Assembly: GCF_900129465.1 (NCBI RefSeq) | Contig: NZ_FSRA01000001.1 | Coordinates: forward strand, 806,001-870,000 | Reading direction: 5' to 3' | Source: Chitinophaga niabensis | GTDB taxonomy: Bacteria; Bacteroidota; Bacteroidia; Chitinophagales; Chitinophagaceae | DNA: 64,000 nucleotides | Part shown: piece after piece, positions 18,323-27,381 of the stretch | Layout: every line of letters begins with the position of its first letter | Position numbering within the stretch: the first letter of the stretch is position 1 | Translations under genes and position numbers: made by a program | Notes under the pieces: model-generated | Databases searched by the model: none | What the model was told of the DNA's origin: nothing | What the model saw: the letters and a program-made list of their open reading frames with translations, nothing else

Positions 18323-18697
18323 GATTGAATTGTTTTGATAAGTTGTTTACTTTGATAGTAGCCACTAACGTAATGATCTAAATGCAGAACGAACTTCCTC
18401 CGTAAAAGGTTGTGGTTTTTCCCATGCGGCAAGTACGCTTAAGCCTGAAGTTGCTATGAATGATCCGGGGCTGGAATTTTACCTGATCAGCAGCAACGCA
18501 CTTTATTTCATCCCCACCTTCATAATATCTATAGCTATTGTCAGCTGTCCGTCAAAATGGCTGTTGCATATTTTGATACATGAAAAGAATAACGTTGATT
18601 TAATTATGAAAAACCGAAACGGTGAGCACAGTTTGTATGATATAAAGTAGCCCGGCTACGCTCGTTTTGTTAATCAATTCATCATTAAAACCCAAGT
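18323..18697. other. Intergenic region with a possible gene remnant
   Basis: A 375-bp space between divergent genes. On the minus strand a 37-codon open stretch ending in TAG at 18365-18367 encodes AAWEKPQPFTEEVRSAFRSL near its end. It looks like the C-terminus of a real protein but has no start codon, because a stop precedes it. A 64-codon + strand frame at 18456-18650 has unlikely composition and I do not call it. No promoter or hairpin stood out. Confidence 0.35.
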
Positions 18698-20260
18698 ATG
18701 AAAAAGCACAACCAGCATCTAATGCTCTCAGGAATGTTATGTCTATCCGGCATTTTTGGAGCTTGCAGGCGGGAGATCACGCCTGCAGACACAGCGCCCC
18801 GCACAGACACGTTTATGACCGCGCCCAGCAGCAACGCTTACAATGTAAATGTGATCTATTTCGTTCCCTCAGACGGGGATACCATTGTTAACTACCGTGC
18901 AAGGCTGAACGGTGTGCTACGGCACGGACAGGCCTTCTATAACAAATGGATGAGTTACCATGGATTTGGCGACCGCACCTTTGGCCTTACGAGTGATAGT
19001 ACCGGCCGTGTAAAAGTGATCGTGGTAAGAGGTAACCTTACCAAAGATCAATATCCTTACGAAGGTGGTGGCAACAAAGTGATCACGGAAATGAATACCT
19101 GGTTTGCGGCACATCCTGCCGAGAAAAGCAGTGAACACACATTGGTAATTATGCCGGCCAGTACTTATGGGCCGGATGGAGACCCGGGTGGTGTACCTTT
19201 TTATGGTCTTGGCCGCTGGTGTTTTGCATTGGATTATGCAGAGATGGATACCAGTTACCTGGGGCAGAACAATACACTCGGCAACAGGGCTACAAAATGG
19301 ATCGGTGGCCTGATGCATGAGCTGGGCCATGGTATTAACCTGCCACACAACAAAGAAAAAGTATCTGAAGGTGCTAACCCTGCTATGGGTACGGCACTTA
19401 TGGGAAGTGGCAACTATACCTATGGTAAAACAGCCACCTTCCTCACTAAAGCCAGTGCAGCCATCCTTAATAACTGCCAGGTATTCCGCGCTACAACAGC
19501 AACAGATATCTACGGCGGCGGCAGCGCTACCATCAATACGCTCAAGGCCAGTTACAGCAGCGGTAACATCAACCTGAAAGTAAAATATACGGCCACAAAA
19601 ACAGTGAACAATGTTATTATCTACCACGACAGAGAAGATGGCGCAGATTATGATGCCGTTGCCTGGACGGCAGTACCGGCGGGAGACAGTATACAGATCA
19701 GTATGCCTATCAGTGAGATCCAGAATAAAACAAATAACTACAAACTGCGTATCCGCTTCCTGTTCACCAATGGTTCCAGCGCAGAAAAATCATATTCTTA
19801 TTCTTACAGTGGGGGATTACCCGTATTAGATATAGACACAAAAGATGAGCTTAGCAAAACCGGCTGGACGATCAATTATGTGAACAGCCAGGAGAATGAC
19901 GGTGCTGCTGCAAACCTGCTCGATAATAACCCTTCCACTATATGGCATACGCAATGGAAGAGTACGCAGCCTGCACATCCGCATACGGTGATCGTGGATA
20001 TGCAGTCTTCCAAAAACATAACGGGCCTTTCATTCCTGCAGAGGGAAAACCTGAATGGCTCTTTGAAGGATATCACCATACATACAAGTGCTGATAATAT
20101 CACTTACACTTCACAGGGTGCACATACCCTGCAGAACGTTAATACCATACAGTATAAAACATTTGCATCGGTGGTTAACTGCCGGTATATTAAGATTGTA
20201 ACTGCTTCAAATTACTCCGGCTCTCACTATGCAGTGCTGGCGGAATTGGGGGCTTTTTAG
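18698..20260 (+). CDS. Zincin metallopeptidase lipoprotein with C-terminal F5/8C (discoidin) domain
   Basis: A 520-residue lipoprotein (Cys23 in GIFGAC). The N-terminal catalytic region contains GLMHELGHGINLPH, an HExxHxxxxxH zinc site with H207, E208, H211 and H217, so it is a predicted zinc metallopeptidase. A beta-sandwich (about 270-380) follows. The C-terminal F5/8C-type galactose-binding domain (about 390-520) has NLLDNNPSTIWHTQW, HTVIVDMQSSKNITG and CRYIKIVTASN. This architecture suits degradation of a glycosylated protein at the surface. I cannot assign a MEROPS family. It stands alone, with a terminator just downstream. Confidence 0.85.
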   Translation: MKKHNQHLMLSGMLCLSGIFGACRREITPADTAPRTDTFMTAPSSNAYNVNVIYFVPSDGDTIVNYRARLNGVLRHGQAFYNKWMSYHGFGDRTFGLTSDSTGRVKVIVVRGNLTKDQYPYEGGGNKVITEMNTWFAAHPAEKSSEHTLVIMPASTYGPDGDPGGVPFYGLGRWCFALDYAEMDTSYLGQNNTLGNRATKWIGGLMHELGHGINLPHNKEKVSEGANPAMGTALMGSGNYTYGKTATFLTKASAAILNNCQVFRATTATDIYGGGSATINTLKASYSSGNINLKVKYTATKTVNNVIIYHDREDGADYDAVAWTAVPAGDSIQISMPISEIQNKTNNYKLRIRFLFTNGSSAEKSYSYSYSGGLPVLDIDTKDELSKTGWTINYVNSQENDGAAANLLDNNPSTIWHTQWKSTQPAHPHTVIVDMQSSKNITGLSFLQRENLNGSLKDITIHTSADNITYTSQGAHTLQNVNTIQYKTFASVVNCRYIKIVTASNYSGSHYAVLAELGAF

Positions 20261-20282
20261 TCTCTGACTGGAATGCTTTCAT

Positions 20283-20320
20283 AAGGCTGCCTCTTGTAAA
20301 GGAGAGGCGGCCTTACTTTT
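20283..20320 (+). terminator. Rho-independent terminator after the metallopeptidase gene
   Basis: AAGGCTGCCTCT (20283-20294) pairs with AGAGGCGGCCTT (20303-20314), with one T-G wobble, followed by ACTTTTGTTT. It lies between convergent genes. Confidence 0.75.
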
Positions 20321-20332
20321 GTTTGGCCCTTT

Positions 20333-21301
20333 TTAACTTAATTCTGCATCCTTATTGTACCTGTTCCTGTAATCCAGCGGAGATAGGCCGGTTATCTTTT
20401 TAAACAACAATCTGAATGCTTTCACATCGTTATACCCGATATCGTACATCACTTCGTTGATATTCTTCCTTGTAGTTTCCAGGCTCTTTTTAGCTGCTTC
20501 TATTTTTATGCGCTGTAAATATTCGGCAGGTGTATTCATCGTGGCTTTCTTGAACCGCCTGTCGAAGTTCCGCCGGTCGATATTAAAAGCAGCTGCCAGC
20601 TCTTTCATACTGATCTTTTCACTGAGATTATTTTCCATATACTCCTGCACTGCTTTGATGGCGGCATCTTCATGATTCTTTTGCCCGGTGAAGATGGTAA
20701 AAGGAGACTGGCTGCTTCTGCTCAGGTCTATTTCAAAGAACTTGGCACAGAAGATGGCCGTTTGCCGGTTGTAATATTTCTCCACGAGATATAATATCAG
20801 GTTCATGGAAGAAAGCGCACCACCGGTGGTATAAACACCCTGTTCATCTGTAATGATCTTTTCTGTTTTCAGCTCCAGTTCAGGGAACATTGCTCTAAAC
20901 ACTTCAGCAGCCTGCCAGTGTGTAGAACATTGTTTGCCGTTCAGGATCCCTGCTGCTGCCAGGAGGAAGGCGCCGGTACAAAGGCTGGCTACTTCAGCAC
21001 CCTGTTTATATTTTGCAGTCACCCACTCAATCAGCGGATTGTTATGTTTCAGCGTTTTATTCACATGTTCATCCAAAGCAGGTATTAAGATCAGGTCTGC
21101 TTTTGGTTTATCAGTTAAAAGCACATCCGGGTGTATGGTGAACAACCCTTTATGCAGTACTGTTTTGCGGGAGTTGCTCACCAGCTTTATTGAAAATACT
21201 TCTCCATGATATTCATTCGCCTTCGTGAATACTTCATAAGCAAGTATCACACTGCTGAGGTTGGAATGATTTTCTGGGATTAGGATGGCCAGATTTTTCA
21301 T
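20333..21301 (-). CDS. GlxA-type transcriptional regulator (DJ-1/PfpI domain plus AraC HTH)
   Basis: A 322-residue regulator. Residues about 1-190 form a DJ-1/PfpI-like domain, with ASLCTGAFLLAAAGILNGKQ around the nucleophile-elbow cysteine and STHWQAAEVFR. Residues about 215-318 are an AraC-type double HTH: SEKISMKELAAAFNIDRRNF, then INEVMYDIGYNDVKAFRLLF and ITGLSPLDYRNRY. Such proteins usually activate nearby genes in response to a small molecule that is not apparent from sequence. It diverges from the DUF1569/VOC pair with 95 bp between, so these are natural target candidates. Confidence 0.9.
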   Translation of the reverse strand: MKNLAILIPENHSNLSSVILAYEVFTKANEYHGEVFSIKLVSNSRKTVLHKGLFTIHPDVLLTDKPKADLILIPALDEHVNKTLKHNNPLIEWVTAKYKQGAEVASLCTGAFLLAAAGILNGKQCSTHWQAAEVFRAMFPELELKTEKIITDEQGVYTTGGALSSMNLILYLVEKYYNRQTAIFCAKFFEIDLSRSSQSPFTIFTGQKNHEDAAIKAVQEYMENNLSEKISMKELAAAFNIDRRNFDRRFKKATMNTPAEYLQRIKIEAAKKSLETTRKNINEVMYDIGYNDVKAFRLLFKKITGLSPLDYRNRYNKDAELS

Positions 21302-21384
21302 ACTGTAAAGCTAAGCATGTGCATTGTCTAAAACAACCCCTCATTATGTCAATAATACACCCCGCCAGGCTGCGAAATAGACAA

Positions 21385-21392
21385 TATCTTTG
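21385..21392 (+). promoter_or_regulatory. Candidate -7 box (TAnnTTTG) for the DUF1569 gene
   Basis: TATCTTTG matches the Bacteroidota -7 consensus and ends 4 nt before the ATG at 21397. If it is used, the transcript would be leaderless or nearly so. No matching -33 TTG box is visible, so confidence is low. Confidence 0.3.
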
Positions 21393-21396
21393 GTAT

Positions 21397-21849
21397 ATGA
21401 AAACAATATTCGATAAAGCAACAAGAGATGATCTGATCAACAGGATCATTGCTCTCGATGAAAACAGTACCGCGCAATGGGGTAAAATGAACCTTCATCA
21501 AATGTTGAGGCATTGTACATTGTGGGAAGATCTGCCACAGGGCAGGTTACATTTAAAACAGGAATTCCTGGGCAAGATCTTCGGTAAATTTGCCTGGTGG
21601 GCTACCATGCGTAATGACCGGCCCTTTGATAAAAATGTTCCTGCCAGTCCTGAAGTGCAGGTGAAAGAACCGGTTACTGTTAATGTAGCCGAAGAAAAAA
21701 AGAAATGGATCAGCCTGATAGAAGCATATCCACATTTAAGCGCTGCTCACAGTATTATGCATCCTTTCTTTGGTAAACTGAACAGAGACCAGGTAGGGCG
21801 GTTAGCGTATAAACATACAGATCATCATCTTCGTCAATTCAATGCTTAA
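21397..21849 (+). CDS. DUF1569 (DinB-like) protein
   Basis: A 150-residue cytoplasmic protein of the DUF1569 family, related to the DinB/YfiT four-helix fold. I chose MKTIFDKATRDDLINRI as the start. Family landmarks are QWGKMNLHQMLRHCTLWED near the N-terminus, AHSIMHPFFGKLNRDQVGRL, and HTDHHLRQF at the C-terminus; the conserved histidines may bind metal. The biochemical role is not known. It is 3 nt upstream of a VOC-family gene and is probably cotranscribed. Confidence 0.85.
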   Translation: MKTIFDKATRDDLINRIIALDENSTAQWGKMNLHQMLRHCTLWEDLPQGRLHLKQEFLGKIFGKFAWWATMRNDRPFDKNVPASPEVQVKEPVTVNVAEEKKKWISLIEAYPHLSAAHSIMHPFFGKLNRDQVGRLAYKHTDHHLRQFNA

Positions 21850-21852
21850 AAC

Positions 21853-22236
21853 ATGAAACTCTTCAAAGATTCCATATTCTGGGTAGAAATCGCCGTGTCT
21901 GATTTTGACAGGGCAAAGAAATTCTACAGCACTATTTATGATTATGATATGCCTGATATTGATACGGGCGATGGACGGATGGGTTTCCTGCCACATGACA
22001 GGGATGCGGGAGGTATTGGTGCAGCTATTGTATCAGGGCCGGATTATACACCGGCGAATATTGGTATAAAGATCGTGCTGAATGGCGGTAAAGATCTGGG
22101 TGAAGTATTGAAACGTGTGGAGAAGGCAGGGGGCAAGGTGATCAGCCCTAAAAAACAGGTGTCTCCTTCATTTGGTTGTTTGGGTACTTTTGAAGATACG
22201 GAAGGAAATGTTGTTTCCCTGCATTCTATGCAGTAA
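21853..22236 (+). CDS. VOC-family (glyoxalase/bleomycin-resistance fold) protein
   Basis: A 127-residue VOC-superfamily protein, with the fold's opening strand and helix (FWVEIAVSDFDRAKKFYSTIY). The second beta-alpha unit is GIKIVLNGGKDLGEVLKRVE plus GGKVISPKKQVSPSFGCLGTFEDTEGN, with the closing acidic residue in EGNVVSLHS. Members include metalloenzymes and binding proteins; nothing here fixes a substrate. It lies 3 nt after the DUF1569 gene and is the last gene before the 22256-22316 repeat array. Confidence 0.85.
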   Translation: MKLFKDSIFWVEIAVSDFDRAKKFYSTIYDYDMPDIDTGDGRMGFLPHDRDAGGIGAAIVSGPDYTPANIGIKIVLNGGKDLGEVLKRVEKAGGKVISPKKQVSPSFGCLGTFEDTEGNVVSLHSMQ

Positions 22237-22255
22237 TACTATATTACCCATATAC

Positions 22256-22316
22256 CCCGACCGAAGGTGAACCGAACCTGAACCGAAGGAGAACCGAACA
22301 AGAACCCTATGTGAAG
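22256..22316. repeat. Short array of degenerate 11-bp direct repeats
   Basis: Units begin at 22256, 22267, 22278, 22289, 22300 and 22311 with an exact 11-bp period: GTGAACCGAAC, CTGAACCGAAG, GAGAACCGAAC and variants. The array sits between the VOC gene stop and a bidirectional terminator. The unit resembles that of the larger array at 63362-63583 (GTGGACTTGAC). Confidence 0.85.
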
Positions 22317-22396
22317 AGCGTTAATATAATATCAGAACGCGGGTGTAAAGAGAAGATTGATCCAATATACGAACTTTTCCAATAGGGATATAAAAG

Positions 22397-22426
22397 AAAG
22401 GGCCCGTATGAAACGGACCCTTTTTA
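22397..22426. terminator. Bidirectional terminator between convergent units
   Basis: AAAGGGCCCGT (22397-22407) pairs with ACGGACCCTTT (22413-22423) with one internal mismatch. TTTTT follows on the + strand and TTTCTTTTA on the minus strand. It would end both the VOC transcript and the GH16 operon. Confidence 0.75.
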
Positions 22427-22431
22427 ATGTG

Positions 22432-25400
22432 TTACAGTTTGATGAACTGTACGGATTTAGATCCTGCTTTTCCTTCCAATCTCAAAATATAAGTACCGCT
22501 TCCGAGGAAGTCCACCGCTTTGGTGAACCTTGTATCCCCTTTGCTGATATTCCATCTGCGTACCATTCTTCCATTCATATCCAGCAGCTCCACTAACTGG
22601 TAATCATGTTCACCCAGTTCCATGGTAATGGTACCGGTGGCCGGGTTAGGATATACCTTTAGTGTATTGCTGAGATTTTCAAATTTAAAATGCTGGTTGC
22701 CGGTGGCTGCCATAAAGCCGGCACCGGGATCTGCCGCACAGTTATCAATACTGAACCAGTTAAACTTAAAGCTGCCCTGGTACACCCTTACGTTCGCATA
22801 ACTAAAGCCGGGTAAAGTAATGGTATCCGAAATGGTTGCCCACTGGCCATTGGTATTGGGCAGGGCAATAAAACCATAATTAATGCCACTTTCCTCTATC
22901 CTGATCTTCGCCGCCGCAGTGGTAGATACCCTGAAACGGATGTTGTACTTGCCGCGCACAGGTATATTCAGTTTGTTATAGGCGAACCAATGGTTCACCA
23001 GTAAACCGGTAAAGTTCTGCACGCCGCTGGTATCTGTGGTTGCTTCCAGTGTGGGTGCAGTATGGCGGGAGGAAGCGCTTTCTGCTTCGTAGCGTTTGTT
23101 AAAAGTGCAAATGTAGTCCAACGTAAATACGCCTGATCCGCTGATGGAATCTTTAGTGGCAGTAACAATGCCGGGATTTGTACCAGCCGTTAAAGCACCG
23201 GCCTGTGTGATACTGTTGCCTGCGCCTGTAACGCTCCAGGTGGCACCGGTAACGGCAAATGCGCTGTCATACTGATCGTAACCTTTAGTAGTGAACAGTT
23301 GCGATGCACCGTAAGGGATCACAATGGTATCAGGCACTATTTCAATACGTGCCAGCCTTGGCAATGGCAATATATTGATCTTCGCCGAATTACTGAAGCT
23401 GTCTACCGATGCATATACATGGTAGATGCCTGCTGTAGAATCTGCTGTGAACACCCCTTTATAATTAAAGCTGCCTGCTCCGCTTTGTGCGCTCCACAGG
23501 GGTGTAACATCCAGGCGGCTGTTGTCTGAGGCATAGGCCACCGCCGTGAATTGTTTTTTACCACCCACAAACACGCTGGTGCTGTCCGGCGTAATATCAA
23601 TGTTAGCCACATTCAGATCAGCCGCATTCACAATCTTCAGCCAGTTGAAATTCCAGCCGGATGTCAGTGCATTGATCCTGATGGTCTGATTGCCTGCGGG
23701 GAGATTAATGGGAACAGTGGTAAAGGTCCTCCAGTTCTGCCATCCACCGGTAGGCGCAAATTTAACAGTAGAAAGTACGTTGTTATCCCGCAGGAGTTGA
23801 ATGGTGCTTGCAGTACTTACTGCTACCCTGAACTGGAAACGGTAAGCACCTGCAACAGGCACATGAATATCATATTCCAGGAAAGAAGAAGAGCCAATAT
23901 AACTCACATTCAGTACACCGCTGGTATCTGCAGCAGTTTCTGTACAGCAGATGTTTGTATAATCATTGTTCTCTGCTTCTATCCTTGCAGGAATGAGCTT
24001 GTAATTCGGGGTCCTTATAGTAACACCGGTGGAAGCGGACAAGGTGTCTCCGCCATAGATGGCCGTTGCTTTTACAGTACCCGCTGTGTTAATGGTTGCT
24101 ACACCATTTGTGTCAATGGTATTGCCAGCGCCGGTAATGCTCCAGGTGGGCGTAATGCTCATTGGCCGTTGATTCTGGTCAAATATTCTTACACTGTATG
24201 GCAACTGTTTACCTGCTACAACAGAACGGCTCAGCGGGCTGATCACCATACTGTCCAATACAGGTGTACCAAGGCCTTTTTGATATACATGTACGTAGTC
24301 TATCAGCAGACTGTCCGGCCAATCCGCGTGTGTAATGGCACCACCCATGCCACCACCGATGGCCAGGTTAAGGATGATATGGAACTTCTGATCAAAGGGC
24401 CAGTCTTTATAATCCGTATGTGGGTTTTGATAAGTATAACAATGTACAGTATCGTCGTACGTGAACCGGATGGAATCTTCACTCCACTCTATCGCGTATT
24501 TATGAAATGCTGTATGCGCGGTTGGGATGGTGATGGTGTTGGACAAATGGCCGCCGTTCTGCCAGTTACTATTTTTGGTATGTACGGTGGAGAGTACTTT
24601 TCCCAGGTTATTACCTACATGTTCCATAATATCCAGTTCTCCGCTGGCAGGCCAGGCACCATATGCGCTGGTGGTAGGCATGAGCCAGATGGCAGGCCAG
24701 GAGCCGCGTGCCTTAGGCAGCTTTGCCCTTACTTCCACCTTACCGTATTTAAAATCAAATTTGTTCTGGGTAATGATGCGGCCGGATGACCAGGGTTCTG
24801 TGGTTACGATATTCGGATAATCTTTTTTACCGGTGATCACCAGGTTGCCATTCCGCAGCCGGGTATTATCATAACTGGTATCTGTATACACCTGCTGTTC
24901 TCCGTTGATCCAGCCTTTAGGGCGTGGGTCTACCGTCCATTTGCTGAAATCAGGCTGGCCGGTGGTATTGAATTCATCGCTGAAAACAAGCGTCCAGTTG
25001 GGGTTCCCTTCCAGTACCACATTGCCGGTAAGCTGATAGGTGCTCATGTTGGGGCTGGCCAGTTCAGTGCCGGAAACAGTAAGTTTTAAATTAGTACGGG
25101 AATAGATAACAGGTGAATTGCCACTCAGTATAATATGGGCTGTGGTATCGTTCACACGTACCACGTTACTGATGTTTACACCAGAAGGCAGGTTCAGTGC
25201 CTGCCAGCTGGCAGCGTGTAATACGGAATCGAAAGTATTGCCATGCAGGTTGGCTACCAGTACTGTACTGTCTTCCTGCCCCATGGCAATGGAGGCATTG
25301 TTCAGTGCAATGGTAACGGGGTTGGGGCCTTGTACATAATCGAAATACAGGGTGCCGTTCGCTTTTTTGCCATCCATCCAATGCACTTCAATGCGGTTGA

Positions 25401-25866
25401 AATCTTTACGGTTCTTTACGCTGGAAAAGTTATAGGAGGCTTCTTCCCAGGTGTTCGCATTTTTGATCCTGTACGTGAAATAAACGGCTTTGGTGTGATC
25501 TGAACCGGGTTGTAATTTGAAGAGCACATCTTCTTTCAGGCTGCTGTAAACAAGTAGTTTAAATGTGCTATTGATGCTGATGTCCAGTGAATCTGTGAGG
25601 GTGCAGCCTGTTGACATCCATTCGGAACAGGTAGTGTCTTTTGTAAATTTCGCTACATGTGAACTAAGATTTAATCCTGAAATACTTGGGTTTACTGCGT
25701 TAAACAGTATGCTTCCTGTAGCGGTGGGCGGGCCGATCCAGGAGGTCCATCGACCGGAGCATGGACCATTGCCTTCCATGTCGTCGAAAAGCAGGAACTG
25801 GGCCTGGAGTTTGCCGCATAACAGCAAACAGAGCCCCATCAAAAGTGTGGTGATCTTTTTTTTCAT
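22432..25866 (-). CDS. Multidomain secreted GH16 endo-beta-glucanase with T9SS sorting domain
   Basis: A 1144-residue extracellular enzyme with signal peptide MKKKITTLLMGLCLLLCGKLQA. It has a carbohydrate-binding-like beta-sandwich (about 25-185), then GH16 (about 291-532) with the catalytic ELDIME block (E410 nucleophile, E415 acid/base) and EQQVYT. Ig-like repeats alternate with two CBM6-like modules: about 625-765 (ARIEAENNDYTNICC) and about 945-1055 (KRYEAESASS). A type IX secretion C-terminal domain follows (about 1075-1144: LKVYPNPATGTITMEL...GTYILRLEG). GH16 enzymes of this type cleave beta-1,3 or mixed beta-1,3/1,4 glucans; laminarin is the likeliest substrate. It is the final gene of the sigma/FecR/SusC/SusD operon. 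Confidence 0.93.
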   Translation of the reverse strand: MKKKITTLLMGLCLLLCGKLQAQFLLFDDMEGNGPCSGRWTSWIGPPTATGSILFNAVNPSISGLNLSSHVAKFTKDTTCSEWMSTGCTLTDSLDISINSTFKLLVYSSLKEDVLFKLQPGSDHTKAVYFTYRIKNANTWEEASYNFSSVKNRKDFNRIEVHWMDGKKANGTLYFDYVQGPNPVTIALNNASIAMGQEDSTVLVANLHGNTFDSVLHAASWQALNLPSGVNISNVVRVNDTTAHIILSGNSPVIYSRTNLKLTVSGTELASPNMSTYQLTGNVVLEGNPNWTLVFSDEFNTTGQPDFSKWTVDPRPKGWINGEQQVYTDTSYDNTRLRNGNLVITGKKDYPNIVTTEPWSSGRIITQNKFDFKYGKVEVRAKLPKARGSWPAIWLMPTTSAYGAWPASGELDIMEHVGNNLGKVLSTVHTKNSNWQNGGHLSNTITIPTAHTAFHKYAIEWSEDSIRFTYDDTVHCYTYQNPHTDYKDWPFDQKFHIILNLAIGGGMGGAITHADWPDSLLIDYVHVYQKGLGTPVLDSMVISPLSRSVVAGKQLPYSVRIFDQNQRPMSITPTWSITGAGNTIDTNGVATINTAGTVKATAIYGGDTLSASTGVTIRTPNYKLIPARIEAENNDYTNICCTETAADTSGVLNVSYIGSSSFLEYDIHVPVAGAYRFQFRVAVSTASTIQLLRDNNVLSTVKFAPTGGWQNWRTFTTVPINLPAGNQTIRINALTSGWNFNWLKIVNAADLNVANIDITPDSTSVFVGGKKQFTAVAYASDNSRLDVTPLWSAQSGAGSFNYKGVFTADSTAGIYHVYASVDSFSNSAKINILPLPRLARIEIVPDTIVIPYGASQLFTTKGYDQYDSAFAVTGATWSVTGAGNSITQAGALTAGTNPGIVTATKDSISGSGVFTLDYICTFNKRYEAESASSRHTAPTLEATTDTSGVQNFTGLLVNHWFAYNKLNIPVRGKYNIRFRVSTTAAAKIRIEESGINYGFIALPNTNGQWATISDTITLPGFSYANVRVYQGSFKFNWFSIDNCAADPGAGFMAATGNQHFKFENLSNTLKVYPNPATGTITMELGEHDYQLVELLDMNGRMVRRWNISKGDTRFTKAVDFLGSGTYILRLEGKAGSKSVQFIKL

Positions 25867-25927
25867 AACGATGGGATTGTGGGTTTTTTAAAAGGAAACA
25901 CTGCCTTACGGGGCAGTAAAAAGGGTA

Positions 25928-27370
25928 TTACAAATTAGGGTTCACCTGTGCATCTGCTCCGGGTATGGGCAGCAGGTAATCTTCTTTGGTAATGGTGCCG
26001 GTGAACTTCAGATCTCCGGGATCTTTTACTGCATTGGCAGCTTCCACCTGTTCCAGGCGCACGAGATCGAACCAGCGGTTCCATTCTCCGGCAAATTCCC
26101 ATTTGCGTTCATCCATTACTGCGTTCAGGAAATCCGCGGAAGACAGGCCTGAAAGCGGAAGCAAACCTGCACGTACACGTACATCGTTCAACGCAGTATA
26201 AGCTGCAGCATCAGGTGTTGCACCGGAACGGGCCAATGCTTCTGCATAGATGAGCAATACATGCGCATACCGGATCATGATCACAGGATTGTTAGACATG
26301 TAAGTGGCCTTGGTGCCGGACTGGATAGTGAACTTTTTGTAGTAAGGGTGTTTGGTGGTAGTGTTCTGCCAGGGAATGGTATTACCACCTACTACAAAGG
26401 AAGTAGAGAAGGTAGCATCCTTGCGGGTACCTGCAGGGAAGTCATTAAAGAATTTGATCTCAGGGAAGAAGTCGCTCCAACCCGTTTCATCTTCGGGCAT
26501 GGTGGAAAGGCCGTAGAAGGAATTATAAGTGATCCACTGTCCACGGGTGAAGAGAGTGAACACATCTTCAGAGGTGTTGCCTGCAAAGATCTTCAGAAAA
26601 CCACCCTGGTAAAGATCAAAGGCATATGCTGCTTTATTGTCTATTACTTCTTTTGCCTTTGCAGCAGCTAATGCATATTTGGAGGCGTCTTTAATGGGCC
26701 AGCCCCCTTGTGTGAGATATACATCTGCCAGCAGGGCTTTTACAGATCCTTTATTGGGCCTGCCTGCCGCGCGTTTGGTGTTGGGTACCCATTCTTCTGC
26801 TTTGGCAAGGTCTGCTTCAATGAGCTTATACACTTCCGCAGGTGTGCTCTTTTTGAGGGTCAGGTATTCCGGGCTGTATTTTTCGGATGGAATAATGGGC
26901 ACTGCTCCCCAGAAGCGGGTGAGCCAGTAGTAACACAATCCACGGAGGAAATATGCTTCTCCTACGATCACTTTAATGGTGTTTTCATTACCATCTTTTA
27001 CGGAAGCATAGTTGTTGATGATATTGGTGGTGGATTGAATGGTTTTGTAACAACCCCGCCAGATAGGTATCATGCGGCTGTTGAGGGAGGATACGGTGAA
27101 GAGATCAAACTCCCTGAACTCTTCTTTATTAGAGCCGGGATGCGTGGTAAGATCATCTGCGCCCATGCTCATGGCAATCTGGCTCACGGTAGTGAATCCG
27201 CTTTCCCAGGGAACCATCAGGCTGCCGTATGCTCCGGTAAGGGCCGCTTCAAGGCCGCCTTCGCTGCTTAATCCTTCAGAACCTATCACAAGACCCTGCG
27301 GTTCTTCTATCAATTGTTTGCTGCAACCGGTAGCGAGGAATAATAGTGTGATGATAAATATCTTCTTCAT
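25928..27370 (-). CDS. SusD/RagB-family surface lipoprotein of the GH16 locus
   Basis: A 480-residue SusD-type lipoprotein, with Cys16 in LLFLATGC. Landmarks: CYKTIQSTTNIINNYASV, AYFLRGLCYYWLTRFWGAVPI, RYAHVLLIYAEALARSGATPD and DERKWEFAGEWNRWFDLVRLEQVE, with the C-terminus DYLLPIPGADAQVNPNL. It is 11 nt after the STN-type SusC gene and 61 nt before the GH16 gene, so it is the binding partner in a probable beta-glucan system. It resembles the SusD at 51573 in length and motifs more than the other SusD proteins here. Confidence 0.95.
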   Translation of the reverse strand: MKKIFIITLLFLATGCSKQLIEEPQGLVIGSEGLSSEGGLEAALTGAYGSLMVPWESGFTTVSQIAMSMGADDLTTHPGSNKEEFREFDLFTVSSLNSRMIPIWRGCYKTIQSTTNIINNYASVKDGNENTIKVIVGEAYFLRGLCYYWLTRFWGAVPIIPSEKYSPEYLTLKKSTPAEVYKLIEADLAKAEEWVPNTKRAAGRPNKGSVKALLADVYLTQGGWPIKDASKYALAAAKAKEVIDNKAAYAFDLYQGGFLKIFAGNTSEDVFTLFTRGQWITYNSFYGLSTMPEDETGWSDFFPEIKFFNDFPAGTRKDATFSTSFVVGGNTIPWQNTTTKHPYYKKFTIQSGTKATYMSNNPVIMIRYAHVLLIYAEALARSGATPDAAAYTALNDVRVRAGLLPLSGLSSADFLNAVMDERKWEFAGEWNRWFDLVRLEQVEAANAVKDPGDLKFTGTITKEDYLLPIPGADAQVNPNL

Positions 27371-27381
27371 GGAATATCTTT

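Noticed and set aside
18456..18650. 64-residue + strand frame
   Set aside because: No family resemblance, odd composition, and it lies over a possible minus-strand remnant.
23551..24789. 412-codon open frame on the + strand opposite the GH16 gene
   Set aside because: Composition is poor, with many Cys, Tyr and Ile in unnatural order, and no domain is visible. The minus strand encodes a clear GH16. It is an antisense shadow.
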